DNA of 63,347 nucleotides from Planctomycetota bacterium (GTDB taxonomy: Bacteria; Planctomycetota; GCA-002687715). Within the stretch, counting starts at the first letter, position 1, and every line of letters starts with the position of its first letter. Under the pieces are notes generated by a model, which was not told the DNA's origin, ran no database searches, and saw only the letters and a program-made list of their open reading frames with translations. The position numbers were made by a program, and so were the translations under genes. The DNA lies in the NCBI GenBank assembly GCA_002683135.1, contig NYSS01000052.1, positions 1 through 63,347 on the forward strand, written 5' to 3'. Positions 35,332 to 43,628 of this stretch are shown piece after piece.

Positions 35332-36462
35332 GTGAATAAGCTCTTTGCATCTCTTATCGCGCTGTGCCTCATCGCTGGTACCGCTTCCGCTCAGTGGCAG
35401 ACCAACAGCGCCATCTCGTCGCTGGACGTCAACGGTCAGATGGGTACCGCGTCCGCGGGCGCAGCCGCTTCCGGCTGCATGGGTTCTTATCAAGTCATGA
35501 ACTCAGGTTCGAACGCAGGCACCAGCACCGATGTCGCGATCACGCTGGAGGCCTCGGGTCCGAGCATGGCGGGGACCAGCCCCAGCAACACCGTGAACAT
35601 CAACGTCGGCGCGACGACGTTTTTCAACCTCAACGGTGGCACCCCGAACTTCGGCGGGCTCCTCAACCTGCTGCCCCACCCGGGCGCCATTAACATCCCG
35701 CTGCCGACGGACGCTCCGCTCCTCGGATCGGCCCAGCAGCTCGCCGTCGACCCGAGCAACGGCGACGGCTACACGCTGTCGCAGGCCTCGCAGCTCACCA
35801 TCACCAACACGGGCGTTTTGACCTTCAATCACATTGACGATGGCTTCATCGTGGCGTTCTTCGGCGCCCCCATCTGCAATGGCGGTAACAACGTCACCGA
35901 GTTCTATGGATCGACCTATGGCGACATCTGCTCGCAGTCGAACGGCTGGGCCAGCTTCGGCGCCGGCAGCAGCGACTTCACAGCGACGCTCGGCGAGTGG
36001 CAGTCCAATGAGCCTCGTATCGGCTTGGGCGCAGACCTCGAGCCCAACAACTACGGGAGCGTGACGTTGTTCGCAAGGGGTACGGCCCAATCCGGCAACC
36101 CCAACGCGATCTGGCTCGTCATGCGCTACGAGAACATGTCTGAGTGGGGCACCACCGGCTCCGGCATCACCAGCTACGACATCGTCTTGAACGGCCCCCA
36201 AGGCCACGAGATCCAGAACTTCACGACGGATGGCACCTGGGGTGGCACCCCCACGGTCGTCGGCATGACCCGGGGCGGCAACGGGAACGCCGTGCACCCC
36301 GCCACCGTGAGCTTCGACGCTCTGGCCGGCACCGGCCCCCAGACCCAGGCGAGCACAAACGCCTCGTGGCTGGAGGCCAACCCGGCCGGCCTGATCCCCA
36401 CCGCCAACTGGAGCACCATCACCTGGCCGACCACCTACGGCGATATGTGCATCGTCTACTAA
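35332..36462 (+). CDS. Secreted paralog 2, lacking domain A
   Basis: A 376-residue paralog. The signal peptide (NKLFASLIALCLIAGTASAQ) is joined directly to the start of domain B (WQTNSAISSLDVNGQMG), so the roughly 165-residue domain A and the Pro linker are absent. Domain B is complete and closest to paralog 1 (shared FGDICSQSNGWASFGAGS-type stretch, DLEPNNYG). The frame is open upstream to 35263, but the GTG at 35332, six nt after AGGAG, matches the other copies. This deletion shows that domain B can stand alone. Confidence 0.85.
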   Translation: MNKLFASLIALCLIAGTASAQWQTNSAISSLDVNGQMGTASAGAAASGCMGSYQVMNSGSNAGTSTDVAITLEASGPSMAGTSPSNTVNINVGATTFFNLNGGTPNFGGLLNLLPHPGAINIPLPTDAPLLGSAQQLAVDPSNGDGYTLSQASQLTITNTGVLTFNHIDDGFIVAFFGAPICNGGNNVTEFYGSTYGDICSQSNGWASFGAGSSDFTATLGEWQSNEPRIGLGADLEPNNYGSVTLFARGTAQSGNPNAIWLVMRYENMSEWGTTGSGITSYDIVLNGPQGHEIQNFTTDGTWGGTPTVVGMTRGGNGNAVHPATVSFDALAGTGPQTQASTNASWLEANPAGLIPTANWSTITWPTTYGDMCIVY

Positions 36463-36481
36463 CTAGCGTAACGCTGACCGA

Positions 36482-36547
36482 GAGCATCTCTGGATGCTCC
36501 GGATGACGCTGCCACGGGCGGCGCGGCCAGACGGTCGCGCCGCCCGT
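36482..36547 (+). terminator. Two-hairpin 3' element, copy 2
   Basis: Hairpin 1 is GAGCATC-TCTG-GATGCTC (7 bp, 36482-36499). Hairpin 2 has the same 12-bp stem as the other copies (36514-36525 with 36536-36547). Confidence 0.78.
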
Positions 36548-36640
36548 GTTGCTATGTGGCTACCCGACCCCATGGCACCGGCTCAAAGCACTGCCAACCA
36601 CGGGATTTATGCCATGTGGAAGTGCCCACCGGATTCCAGG

Positions 36641-36646
36641 TAGGAT
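36641..36646 (+). promoter_or_regulatory. -10 candidate of paralog 3
   Basis: TAGGAT about 104 nt before the start codon, at a position equivalent to the -10 boxes of the other copies. It is the weakest match of the four. Confidence 0.3.
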
Positions 36647-36749
36647 TGAGGGAGTCCCCGATCCGACTGACTGTCGTTCCCCATTCAGTAGTGCACCACG
36701 ACGCCCGGCTACGGCCGACGCACCGCACCCATTCAATCAGGAGTCACCC

Positions 36750-38384
36750 GTGAACAAGCTCTTTGTATCCCTGCTCGCACTGTGCCTCATCACCGGCACC
36801 GCTGCTGCCCAGATTCAGCTGACGACCACGTTCGCCGGCGGTAACGGGCAAAGCGGCTGCATGTTCGACATCACCGCGACGGGCGGTCAGGCCGTCGAAA
36901 TCTGCGGCTTCGATTTTTCTGCCTGGGCGGCGGGCACCTACGACATGGAGGTCTACACGGTGAGCGCCGGCGGCCCCTTCCTCGGCAATCAAACCAATCC
37001 AGCAGCCTGGACCCTGCAGGGTCAGTCCCTCGGCATCCCAGTAGCCGCCGCCAACACCGCTATCCCGCTGGGCATGCCGCTGAGCGTCACCATCCCGGCG
37101 GGCGCCACTCAGGGCTTCTACGTGACTTGCAGCAACGGCCAAATCGTCGCCTACACCAACGGCACCGTGCAGGGAGCGGCGTACGCCTCCGACGGCAACA
37201 TCACCTTCTACGAGGGGATCGGACTGGCCTACCCGTACGGAGGCTCTTTCACACCTCGCATCTTCAACGGCAACATCTACTACGCCACCGGCACCGGTGG
37301 CTGCGCGGCTCCGCCGGCGGCCCCGTGGCAGACCAATAGCGCCTCGTCGTCCCTGGACATCGACGGAATCAACGGATCCGCATTCCAGGGCCCGAAGTCG
37401 GTCGTCTGCTTTGGTGGGACGAGCACCCTGAACTCCGCGGTCCCCTCGGGAACCCCGAGCGACATCGCCGTCGTCTTCGGAGCCCACGCCCCCACTCAGG
37501 CCCTCAGTAGCCCCAACAACGTCGTGAACATCGACGTCTTCAACCCGACGATGTTCAGCTTCAACGGCGGCGCTCCGAACTTCGCCGGACTCCTGAACCT
37601 GACGCCGCATCCGGGCGCATACAGCTTCCCGATCCCGACCGGCAGCACGTTCGTCGCCTCGGCTCAGCAGCTCGCCATCGACGGGACCAACCCGGACGGC
37701 TATGCCCTGTCTCAGGCGCCAGAAATCACGGTCACCGTTGGCGGCGTGCTGACCTACGCCCACGCTGATGACGGCTTCGTGCAAACCACCCTCAACGCCT
37801 CGCCAATCTGTGGCACCTCGGTCGACTTCTACGGGACGTCCTACACGGACATCTTCTCTGGGTCGAACGGCTTCGCCACCTTCGTAAGCGGCAGCGCCGC
37901 CTTCATCGCGTCGCAGGCTGAATGGCAGACCCTCGAGCCGCGCATTGGCATGCAGGCCGACCTGGAGCCCAACGCCTACGGCACCGTCACCCTCACCAAC
38001 AACGGACCGGCCCTCTCCGGAAGCCCCGGCTCCTCTCACCTCACCATGTCCTACGCCAACGTGACCGAGTGGGGCACCGGCGGCCTGGGCGTCACCAGCT
38101 ACGACATCGTCTTGAATGGCCCCAACGGCCACGAGATCGCGAACTTCACGACGGACGGCAGCTGGGGCATCACCCCGGTCGCCGCCGGCATGACCCTCGG
38201 CGCCGGTGGTACCCATCCGCCCCTCGTCAGCTTCGACGCTCTGTTCGGAACCGGCCTCCAGGCCAACGTGCTCGGCACGGACTCGGTCGTCGACTTCAAC
38301 GCGGGCGGCATGCTGGCCAACGTAAACGGCTGGTCCAACATCCAGTTCCCGCTCCTCGACGGCTCGGCCTACCTCGTTCAGTAG
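36750..38384 (+). CDS. Secreted two-domain paralog 3
   Basis: A 544-residue paralog with signal peptide (NKLFVSLLALCLITGTAAAQ), domain A (LTTTFAGGNGQSGCMFDI to RIFNGNIYYATGTGGC), an APPAAPWQTNS linker and domain B. It is closest to paralog 4: both share ALSSPNNVVNIDVFN, FYGTSYTD and the C-terminal end WSNI-FPLLDGSAY, in place of the MCIV end of copies 1 and 2. GTG start, AGGAG six nt upstream. The frame open from 36546 is non-coding leader. No catalytic motif seen. Confidence 0.85.
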   Translation: MNKLFVSLLALCLITGTAAAQIQLTTTFAGGNGQSGCMFDITATGGQAVEICGFDFSAWAAGTYDMEVYTVSAGGPFLGNQTNPAAWTLQGQSLGIPVAAANTAIPLGMPLSVTIPAGATQGFYVTCSNGQIVAYTNGTVQGAAYASDGNITFYEGIGLAYPYGGSFTPRIFNGNIYYATGTGGCAAPPAAPWQTNSASSSLDIDGINGSAFQGPKSVVCFGGTSTLNSAVPSGTPSDIAVVFGAHAPTQALSSPNNVVNIDVFNPTMFSFNGGAPNFAGLLNLTPHPGAYSFPIPTGSTFVASAQQLAIDGTNPDGYALSQAPEITVTVGGVLTYAHADDGFVQTTLNASPICGTSVDFYGTSYTDIFSGSNGFATFVSGSAAFIASQAEWQTLEPRIGMQADLEPNAYGTVTLTNNGPALSGSPGSSHLTMSYANVTEWGTGGLGVTSYDIVLNGPNGHEIANFTTDGSWGITPVAAGMTLGAGGTHPPLVSFDALFGTGLQANVLGTDSVVDFNAGGMLANVNGWSNIQFPLLDGSAYLVQ

Positions 38385-38401
38385 GTAGCCACTGATCGAA
38401 A

Positions 38402-38465
38402 GCGTCTCCGGACGCGCCGGATGACGCCGCCACGGGCGGCGCGGCCAGATGGTCGCGCCGCCCGT
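38402..38465 (+). terminator. Two-hairpin 3' element, copy 3
   Basis: Hairpin 1 is GCGTC-TCCG-GACGC (38402-38415), with a G-C pair where copies 2 and 4 have A-T. Hairpin 2 is the 12-bp stem at 38432-38443 and 38454-38465. Confidence 0.78.
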
Positions 38466-38563
38466 GTCGCAAATGGCAAGTGCGTTCCCGCAAGGGTCGG
38501 CATGGGCTCTGAGAATCCCAGATCTCCCGCACAAGCCAGCCCCCCGGCGCCCCTCCTCTACGC

Positions 38564-38569
38564 TATGCT
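38564..38569 (+). promoter_or_regulatory. -10 element of paralog 4
   Basis: TATGCT followed by GG, about 95 nt before the GTG start. Confidence 0.45.
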
Positions 38570-38664
38570 GGGGATCTCACTTGCCTTGTGTAAGTACCGT
38601 CCTCACTGCGACCCCAAGGCGTCGCCCACCAAGCGCAACCGGTCCTTTTAATCAGGAGCTCCTC

Positions 38665-40290
38665 GTGAACAAGCTCTTTGCATCCCTGCTTACGATCTGC
38701 CTCGTCACGGGCGTCGCTGCTGCCCAGGCGCAGCTGACAACCACGTTCTCCGGCGGCGTTGGCCAGTCAGGCAACATGTTCGACATTCAGGCCACCAACA
38801 CGGTTGAGATCTGCAACTTCGACCTGAATCTCAGCCCCGGCACTCACGACGTCGAGATCTACATCGTGACCGGAGGAGGGTCCTTTGTCGGAAATGAGGC
38901 CAACGCGGCCGCCTGGACACTCATCGGATCCGCGACAGGCATCGTCTCGAACGGGACGGGCGTCCCAACTCCGTGCCCCATTACCATGAACACCACGATT
39001 CCCGCCGGCGCAACGCAGGGGTTCTACGTGACCGTGTCCAACGGCGGAATCATGTGGTACTCGTCGGGCACGGTACCCGGTGCTCTGTTCGCTTCGGACG
39101 CGAACATCTCCTTCTTCGAAGGAATCGCCATCGTCTATCCCTTCGGGGGGGTCTTCAACCCGCGGATCTGGAACGGCAACATCTACTACGCCACCGGCAC
39201 TGGTGGCTGCACGGCGCCTCCGGCGGCCCCATGGCAGGTCAACAGTGCCGTCTCGTCGCTGGACATCGACGGCCTCCAGGGCTCTGCGTTCCAGGGCGCC
39301 AAGACCACCATATGCGTCGGTGGGACATCGAACCTGAACTCGGCCTCGACCGCGGGCACCCCAACCGACATCGCGGTCGTCTTCGCGGCGCACGGCCCCA
39401 CTCAAGCCCTCAGCAGCCCCAACAACGTAGTCAACATCGACGTCTTTAACGCGACGATGTTCAGCTTCAACGGCGGCGCCCCGAACTTCGCGGGCCTCCT
39501 TAATCTACAGCCACACCCCGGCGCGTTCAGTTTCCCGATCCCGTCGGGCGCTCCGCTCGTGGGCTCGACTCAGCAGCTCGCCATTGACCCTGGAAACCCC
39601 GACGGATTCACGCTGTCCCAGGCACCGGAGCTCACCGTCACCCTCGGCGGCACACTCACCTTCGCGCACGCTGACGACGGCTTCGTTCAGGCCTTCATCA
39701 ACGCCGCGCCTCTGTGTGGCACCTCGATCGACTTCTACGGGACGTCCTACACGGACGTCTTCTCGAACTCGAACGGCTGGGCGAGCGTCACGGCCGGCAA
39801 CGCCGACTTCACCGCGACGTTGGCCGAGTGGCAAACCCTCGAGCCGCGCCTCGGCTTCGCGGGCGACCTGGAGCCCAACAACTTCGGCACCGTAACCCTC
39901 GCCAACGCGGGACCGGCCCTCTCGGGTAGCACCGGCGCGTCCAACCTGGTCATGTCCTACACGAGCGTGACCGAGTGGGGCACGGGCGGCCTCGGCGTCA
40001 CCAGCTACGACATCGTCTTGAACGGCGCCAACGGCCACGAGATCGCGAACTTCACGACCGACGGCTCCTGGGGTGTCACCCCAACGGTTGCCGGCATGAC
40101 CCTCGGAGCCGGTGGCACCCATCCTGCCCAGGTGAGCTTCGACGGGCTCTTTGGCACCGGCCTTCAGGCCAACGTGGCCGCGACCGACTCGGTCCTCGAC
40201 GCGAACCCGGCCGGCATGCTGGCCAACGCGTCCGGTTGGTCCAACATCGTGTTCCCGCTCCTCGACGGCTCGGCCTACATCGTTCAGTAG
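38665..40290 (+). CDS. Secreted two-domain paralog 4
   Basis: A 541-residue paralog with signal peptide (NKLFASLLTICLVTGVAAAQ), domain A (LTTTFSGGVGQSGNMFDI to RIWNGNIYYATGTGGC), an APPAAPWQVNS linker and domain B. Closest to paralog 3, probably a recent duplication of the pair. Start is GTG with AGGAG six nt upstream; the frame opens earlier at 38449 without a leader-compatible start. The conserved Cys residues in domain A, at the linker and in domain B could form disulfides after export. Function unknown; composition suggests a surface or matrix protein. Confidence 0.85.
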   Translation: MNKLFASLLTICLVTGVAAAQAQLTTTFSGGVGQSGNMFDIQATNTVEICNFDLNLSPGTHDVEIYIVTGGGSFVGNEANAAAWTLIGSATGIVSNGTGVPTPCPITMNTTIPAGATQGFYVTVSNGGIMWYSSGTVPGALFASDANISFFEGIAIVYPFGGVFNPRIWNGNIYYATGTGGCTAPPAAPWQVNSAVSSLDIDGLQGSAFQGAKTTICVGGTSNLNSASTAGTPTDIAVVFAAHGPTQALSSPNNVVNIDVFNATMFSFNGGAPNFAGLLNLQPHPGAFSFPIPSGAPLVGSTQQLAIDPGNPDGFTLSQAPELTVTLGGTLTFAHADDGFVQAFINAAPLCGTSIDFYGTSYTDVFSNSNGWASVTAGNADFTATLAEWQTLEPRLGFAGDLEPNNFGTVTLANAGPALSGSTGASNLVMSYTSVTEWGTGGLGVTSYDIVLNGANGHEIANFTTDGSWGVTPTVAGMTLGAGGTHPAQVSFDGLFGTGLQANVAATDSVLDANPAGMLANASGWSNIVFPLLDGSAYIVQ

Positions 40291-40307
40291 CGCGAGACTG
40301 ATCGAGG

Positions 40308-40371
40308 GCATCTCCGGATGCTTCGGATGACGCTGCCACGGGCGGCGCGGCCAGATGGGCGCGCCGCCCGT
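40308..40371 (+). terminator. Two-hairpin 3' element, copy 4
   Basis: Hairpin 1 is GCATC-TCCG-GATGC (40308-40321); hairpin 2 is the 12-bp stem at 40338-40349 and 40360-40371. moeA starts 34 bp later with its own -10 box. Confidence 0.78.
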
Positions 40372-40392
40372 GTCGCTTCTGGGCGGACGCGC

Positions 40393-40398
40393 TACCCT
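40393..40398 (+). promoter_or_regulatory. -10 element, probable leaderless moeA promoter
   Basis: TACCCT ends 6 nt before the moeA ATG; there is no ribosome binding site. Confidence 0.4.
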
Positions 40399-40404
40399 GG
40401 GCCC

Positions 40405-41610
40405 ATGCTCACCTACGACGAGGCCCTCGACTGCATCCGCTCGCTACCCGACGGCGGGACGACGGAGCGGATCAGCCTGACCGAAGGTGACGGCCGGGTC
40501 CTCGCGGAGGATGCCTGCCTCGACCGCGACGTACCGGGCTTCGACCGCGCGACCATGGACGGCTACGCCGTCGCGCTCGACGGTGATCGAACATCGTTCG
40601 AGGTCATCGGGACCATCTTCGCCGGTGAAGACAAGGACCTCTCACCCCGTCCGGGGCAGGCCGTACGCATCATGACGGGTGCTCCGTGCCCGCCCGAGGT
40701 CACGGTCATCCCCATCGAGCGGACCGACGGAGGCCAGGACGTGGTCACGGTCACCGAGCCAGACGCCCTCGTTCCCGCGCGCCACATCGCCTGGCGCGGC
40801 GAGGACGGCCATGAGGGCGATCCCGTCGCCACGGCGGGCCAGCGCCTCAATCCCGTCATGCTCGCGTCGGTAGCGATGGCGGGGCTGACGGATGTCCTCG
40901 TGTGGCGACGTCCCAGGGTCGGCGTCGTCACGACCGGCGACGAGGTCGGCGGCTCCGGTCGAGCCGGCATCCGTGACAGCAACGGACCGCTCCTGGTGAC
41001 GCTGTTGCGAGCGTTCGGGTGCGACGTCGTACGCAGCCACGCCAAGGATGATGATGACCTCCTCGAAGGGGCCCTCGCCGAAGCCGGAGAGGGGCGCGAC
41101 ATGGTCGTGACCGTCGGAGGGGTGAGCGCAGGCGCCAAGGACCTGGTCCCCGGCGCGGCCACGCGCCTGGGGTATGAGACCGTCTTCCACAAGGTCGCGA
41201 TGCAGCCCGGGAAACCCGTGCTCGTATGCCGACACCCGGGCGGCCGCTTCTTCGTCGGACTCCCCGGCAACCCCGTCAGCGTCCTCGCCACCGCCCACCT
41301 GATCCTCGGACCCGTGCTTGGACGCTTGATCGGCGGCTGGGAACCCGGCTGGATCGACGTGCCCTTGGCGCGGGATTTCGAACACGAGGGACGGCGTCGC
41401 CTGTTCCTCCCCGCGCGGCTCGCCGATGGAGGCGTCGATCCCGTGCGTTGGAACGGCAGCGGTGACCTCATCGCCGCCGCGGCCGGCGACGGACTCATCG
41501 ACGCCGCCCCCGGAACCGTCAAGAGCGCCGGAGAGCGGGTCCGCTTCCTCCCCTACGTCGGCGTACGCGCGTCCGACCACGGTTCCATGCCACCCCGGAA
41601 GAGGACGTAG
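40405..41610 (+). CDS. moeA: Molybdopterin molybdenumtransferase MoeA
   Basis: A 401-residue cytoplasmic enzyme inserting molybdate into adenylylated molybdopterin. It has the MoeA N-terminal pattern DRDVPGFDRATMDGYAVAL, RIMTGAPCPPEVTVIPIE, the domain III motif VGVVTTGDEVGGSG, VTVGGVSAGAKDLV and GLPGNPVSVLAT. The ATG at 40405 follows a TACCCT hexamer; the frame upstream runs through the hairpin element and is not coding. mog follows after 4 bp, so the pair forms a molybdenum cofactor operon. Confidence 0.92.
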   Translation: MLTYDEALDCIRSLPDGGTTERISLTEGDGRVLAEDACLDRDVPGFDRATMDGYAVALDGDRTSFEVIGTIFAGEDKDLSPRPGQAVRIMTGAPCPPEVTVIPIERTDGGQDVVTVTEPDALVPARHIAWRGEDGHEGDPVATAGQRLNPVMLASVAMAGLTDVLVWRRPRVGVVTTGDEVGGSGRAGIRDSNGPLLVTLLRAFGCDVVRSHAKDDDDLLEGALAEAGEGRDMVVTVGGVSAGAKDLVPGAATRLGYETVFHKVAMQPGKPVLVCRHPGGRFFVGLPGNPVSVLATAHLILGPVLGRLIGGWEPGWIDVPLARDFEHEGRRRLFLPARLADGGVDPVRWNGSGDLIAAAAGDGLIDAAPGTVKSAGERVRFLPYVGVRASDHGSMPPRKRT

Positions 41611-41614
41611 CCAG

Positions 41615-42154
41615 ATGTCAGACGAGACACGCCCGGCGAAGATCGGTGTCCTGGTCGTCTCGGACCGCGCCAGTCGCGGTGAATACGAAGACAAGGGCGG
41701 CCCCGCCATCGAGGAGACCTTCAACGCATACCTGACCTCGCCTTGGGAGCCGGTCTACCGCTGCATTCCAGACGATCGAGACACCATCGAGAGCACCCTG
41801 GTGGAGTTGGCCGACGCCTGCGACCTCATCGTCACCACGGGCGGCACGGGGCCTGCCGCGCGAGACGTCACTCCGGAGGCAACCGAGGCCGTCTGCGAAC
41901 GCATGATGCCGGGGTTCGGCGAGCTGATGCGCCAGGAGTCCCTGAAGTACGTCCCGACCGCGATCCTGTCCCGCCAGACCGCTGGCCTGCGCGGGCGCTG
42001 CCTCATCGTCAACCTCCCGGGCAAGCCCACGGCCATACGCCAGTGCCTGGACGCCGTCTTCCCCGCGATCCCCTACTGCCTGGACCTCATCGGCGCGGCG
42101 TACCTGGAGAACGACCCGGCCGTGATCGAGGTCTTTCGGCCCAAGAAGTCATAG
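41615..42154 (+). CDS. mog: Molybdopterin adenylyltransferase (Mog/MoaB family)
   Basis: A 179-residue protein that adenylylates molybdopterin before MoeA acts. Key patterns are VLVVSDRASRGEYEDKGGPA, TTGGTGPAARDVTPEAT and VNLPGKPTAIRQCL. The open frame begins inside moeA, but the ATG at 41615 gives the family N-terminus. MoaB paralogs share these motifs; the neighbouring moeA favours a cofactor role either way. The 13-bp gap to gdhA suggests gdhA may be co-transcribed. Confidence 0.9.
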   Translation: MSDETRPAKIGVLVVSDRASRGEYEDKGGPAIEETFNAYLTSPWEPVYRCIPDDRDTIESTLVELADACDLIVTTGGTGPAARDVTPEATEAVCERMMPGFGELMRQESLKYVPTAILSRQTAGLRGRCLIVNLPGKPTAIRQCLDAVFPAIPYCLDLIGAAYLENDPAVIEVFRPKKS

Positions 42155-42167
42155 GAACCGCCAAGCC

Positions 42168-43619
42168 ATGGCCAAGAAGACCACCCCCAAGAAGCGGCCC
42201 GCTCCGGTGGAGGACCTCAATCTCCGCCACATCGTGCACCAGCAATTCGACCGCGCCGCCCGAGGTCTCGACGTCCCCGGCGGCGTGCTGACGTCGATCC
42301 GGTTGTGCAACAACACGTATTCGTTTCAGTTCCCCGTACGCGTCGGCGACGAGGTGCAGATCTTCAAGGGATACCGCGCGGAACACAGCCACCACCGGCG
42401 GCCGCTCAAGGGAGGCATCCGCTTCGCGACGCACGTGAACGCCGACGAGGTGGCGGCGCTAGCGGCGCTCATGACCTACAAGTGCGCCCTCGTGAACGTC
42501 CCGTTCGGAGGTAGCAAGGGCGGCGTCGCGATCGATCCCCGCGTGACACCCGCCGACGTACTCGAACGCGTGACACGTCGCTACACCTTCGAGCTGTACC
42601 ACAAGAACTTCATCGGACCCGGGGTCAACGTCCCAGCGCCCGACATGGGCACGGGTGAACGCGAGATGTCCTGGATCGCCGACACGTACGGGGTCATGAA
42701 CCCGGGCGACCTGAACGCCATGGCGTGCGTCACCGGTAAACCCGTCACGCAAGGCGGCATCCCGGGACGGACCGAGGCGACGGGCCGCGGCGTGTTCTAC
42801 GGGATTCGCGACCTGCTCGACAACGCCGTCGCAGTGAAGCGTTTCGGGCTCGACGCCGGCATCGAAGGAAAGACGTTCGTCATGCAGGGCTTCGGCAACG
42901 TCGGCTACCACGCCTCTCGCATCATGGTGCAGGAAGGGGGCGCCAAGCTCGTGGGGATCGGCGAATGGGACGGGGTCCTCCACGACCCCAAGGGGCTCGA
43001 TCCCGACAAGGTCAAGGCCCATCAGCAACGCCGCGGGACGATCCTCGGCTTCGGGCGTGCCCGGTCTTCCAAGAACCCCAGGTCCTTCGTCGACATCCCC
43101 TGTGACGTCCTGGTTCCCGCCGCGCTAGAAAACCAGCTCACCCTGAACAACGCACACCGGGTGAAGGCTCGCCTCGTCGCGGAGGCAGCCAACGGCCCGA
43201 CCACTCCCGGCGCAGAGCGCGCCCTGCTCAAGCGTGGAATCGCGATCCTCCCGGACATCTACCTCAACTCCGGCGGCGTCACCGTCTCCTACTTCGAGTG
43301 GACGAAGAACATCAGCCACATGCGCTTCGGGCGCATGGCCAAGCGCTTCGAGGGCATGCGCGAACGTCGCGTCCTCGACGTCATCGACGCCGCGACCGGG
43401 AAGACCGGCTTCAGCGACGACGAGCGATACCAGCTCACGAAGGGCCCGGACGAGGTCGACCTCGTCCGCTCTGGCCTCGAGGGCACCATGAGTGACGCCC
43501 TGAACGAGATCCTGGGCGAGTTAGGTCGGGGGCGCGGCAAGGACCTGCGTACCGCGGCCATGCGCGTCTCGATCCGGAAGATCGCGGCGACATACGAGGC
43601 GCTCGGGATCTTCCCGTAG
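42168..43619 (+). CDS. gdhA: Glutamate dehydrogenase (Glu/Leu/Phe/Val family)
   Basis: A 483-residue cytoplasmic enzyme interconverting glutamate and 2-oxoglutarate plus ammonia. RRPLKGGIRFATHV, the catalytic-Lys region AALMTYKCALVNVPFGGSKGG, GVNVPAPDMGTGEREMSWI, GRTEATGRGVFYGIRDLL, the NAD-binding GFGNVGYHASRIM and LVAEAANGPTTPGAE are all typical. The N-terminus has an extra basic stretch (MAKKTTPKKRP). It shares 2-oxoglutarate with KorAB in the same window, though not the operon. Leucine/phenylalanine dehydrogenases share the fold; the pattern and length favour GDH. Confidence 0.9.
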   Translation: MAKKTTPKKRPAPVEDLNLRHIVHQQFDRAARGLDVPGGVLTSIRLCNNTYSFQFPVRVGDEVQIFKGYRAEHSHHRRPLKGGIRFATHVNADEVAALAALMTYKCALVNVPFGGSKGGVAIDPRVTPADVLERVTRRYTFELYHKNFIGPGVNVPAPDMGTGEREMSWIADTYGVMNPGDLNAMACVTGKPVTQGGIPGRTEATGRGVFYGIRDLLDNAVAVKRFGLDAGIEGKTFVMQGFGNVGYHASRIMVQEGGAKLVGIGEWDGVLHDPKGLDPDKVKAHQQRRGTILGFGRARSSKNPRSFVDIPCDVLVPAALENQLTLNNAHRVKARLVAEAANGPTTPGAERALLKRGIAILPDIYLNSGGVTVSYFEWTKNISHMRFGRMAKRFEGMRERRVLDVIDAATGKTGFSDDERYQLTKGPDEVDLVRSGLEGTMSDALNEILGELGRGRGKDLRTAAMRVSIRKIAATYEALGIFP

Positions 43620-43628
43620 GCGCAGCCC

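Larger units (their letters stand above)
36463..36749. other. Spacer between paralogs 2 and 3
   Basis: About 290 bp: the two-hairpin element, an uninformative stretch (36550-36635), a TAGGAT -10 candidate at 36641 and the leader of paralog 3 ending in TCAATCAGGAG. No gene. Confidence 0.6.
38385..38664. other. Spacer between paralogs 3 and 4
   Basis: About 280 bp holding the third two-hairpin element, a -10 candidate at 38564 and the leader of paralog 4 ending in ATCAGGAG. No gene. Confidence 0.6.
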
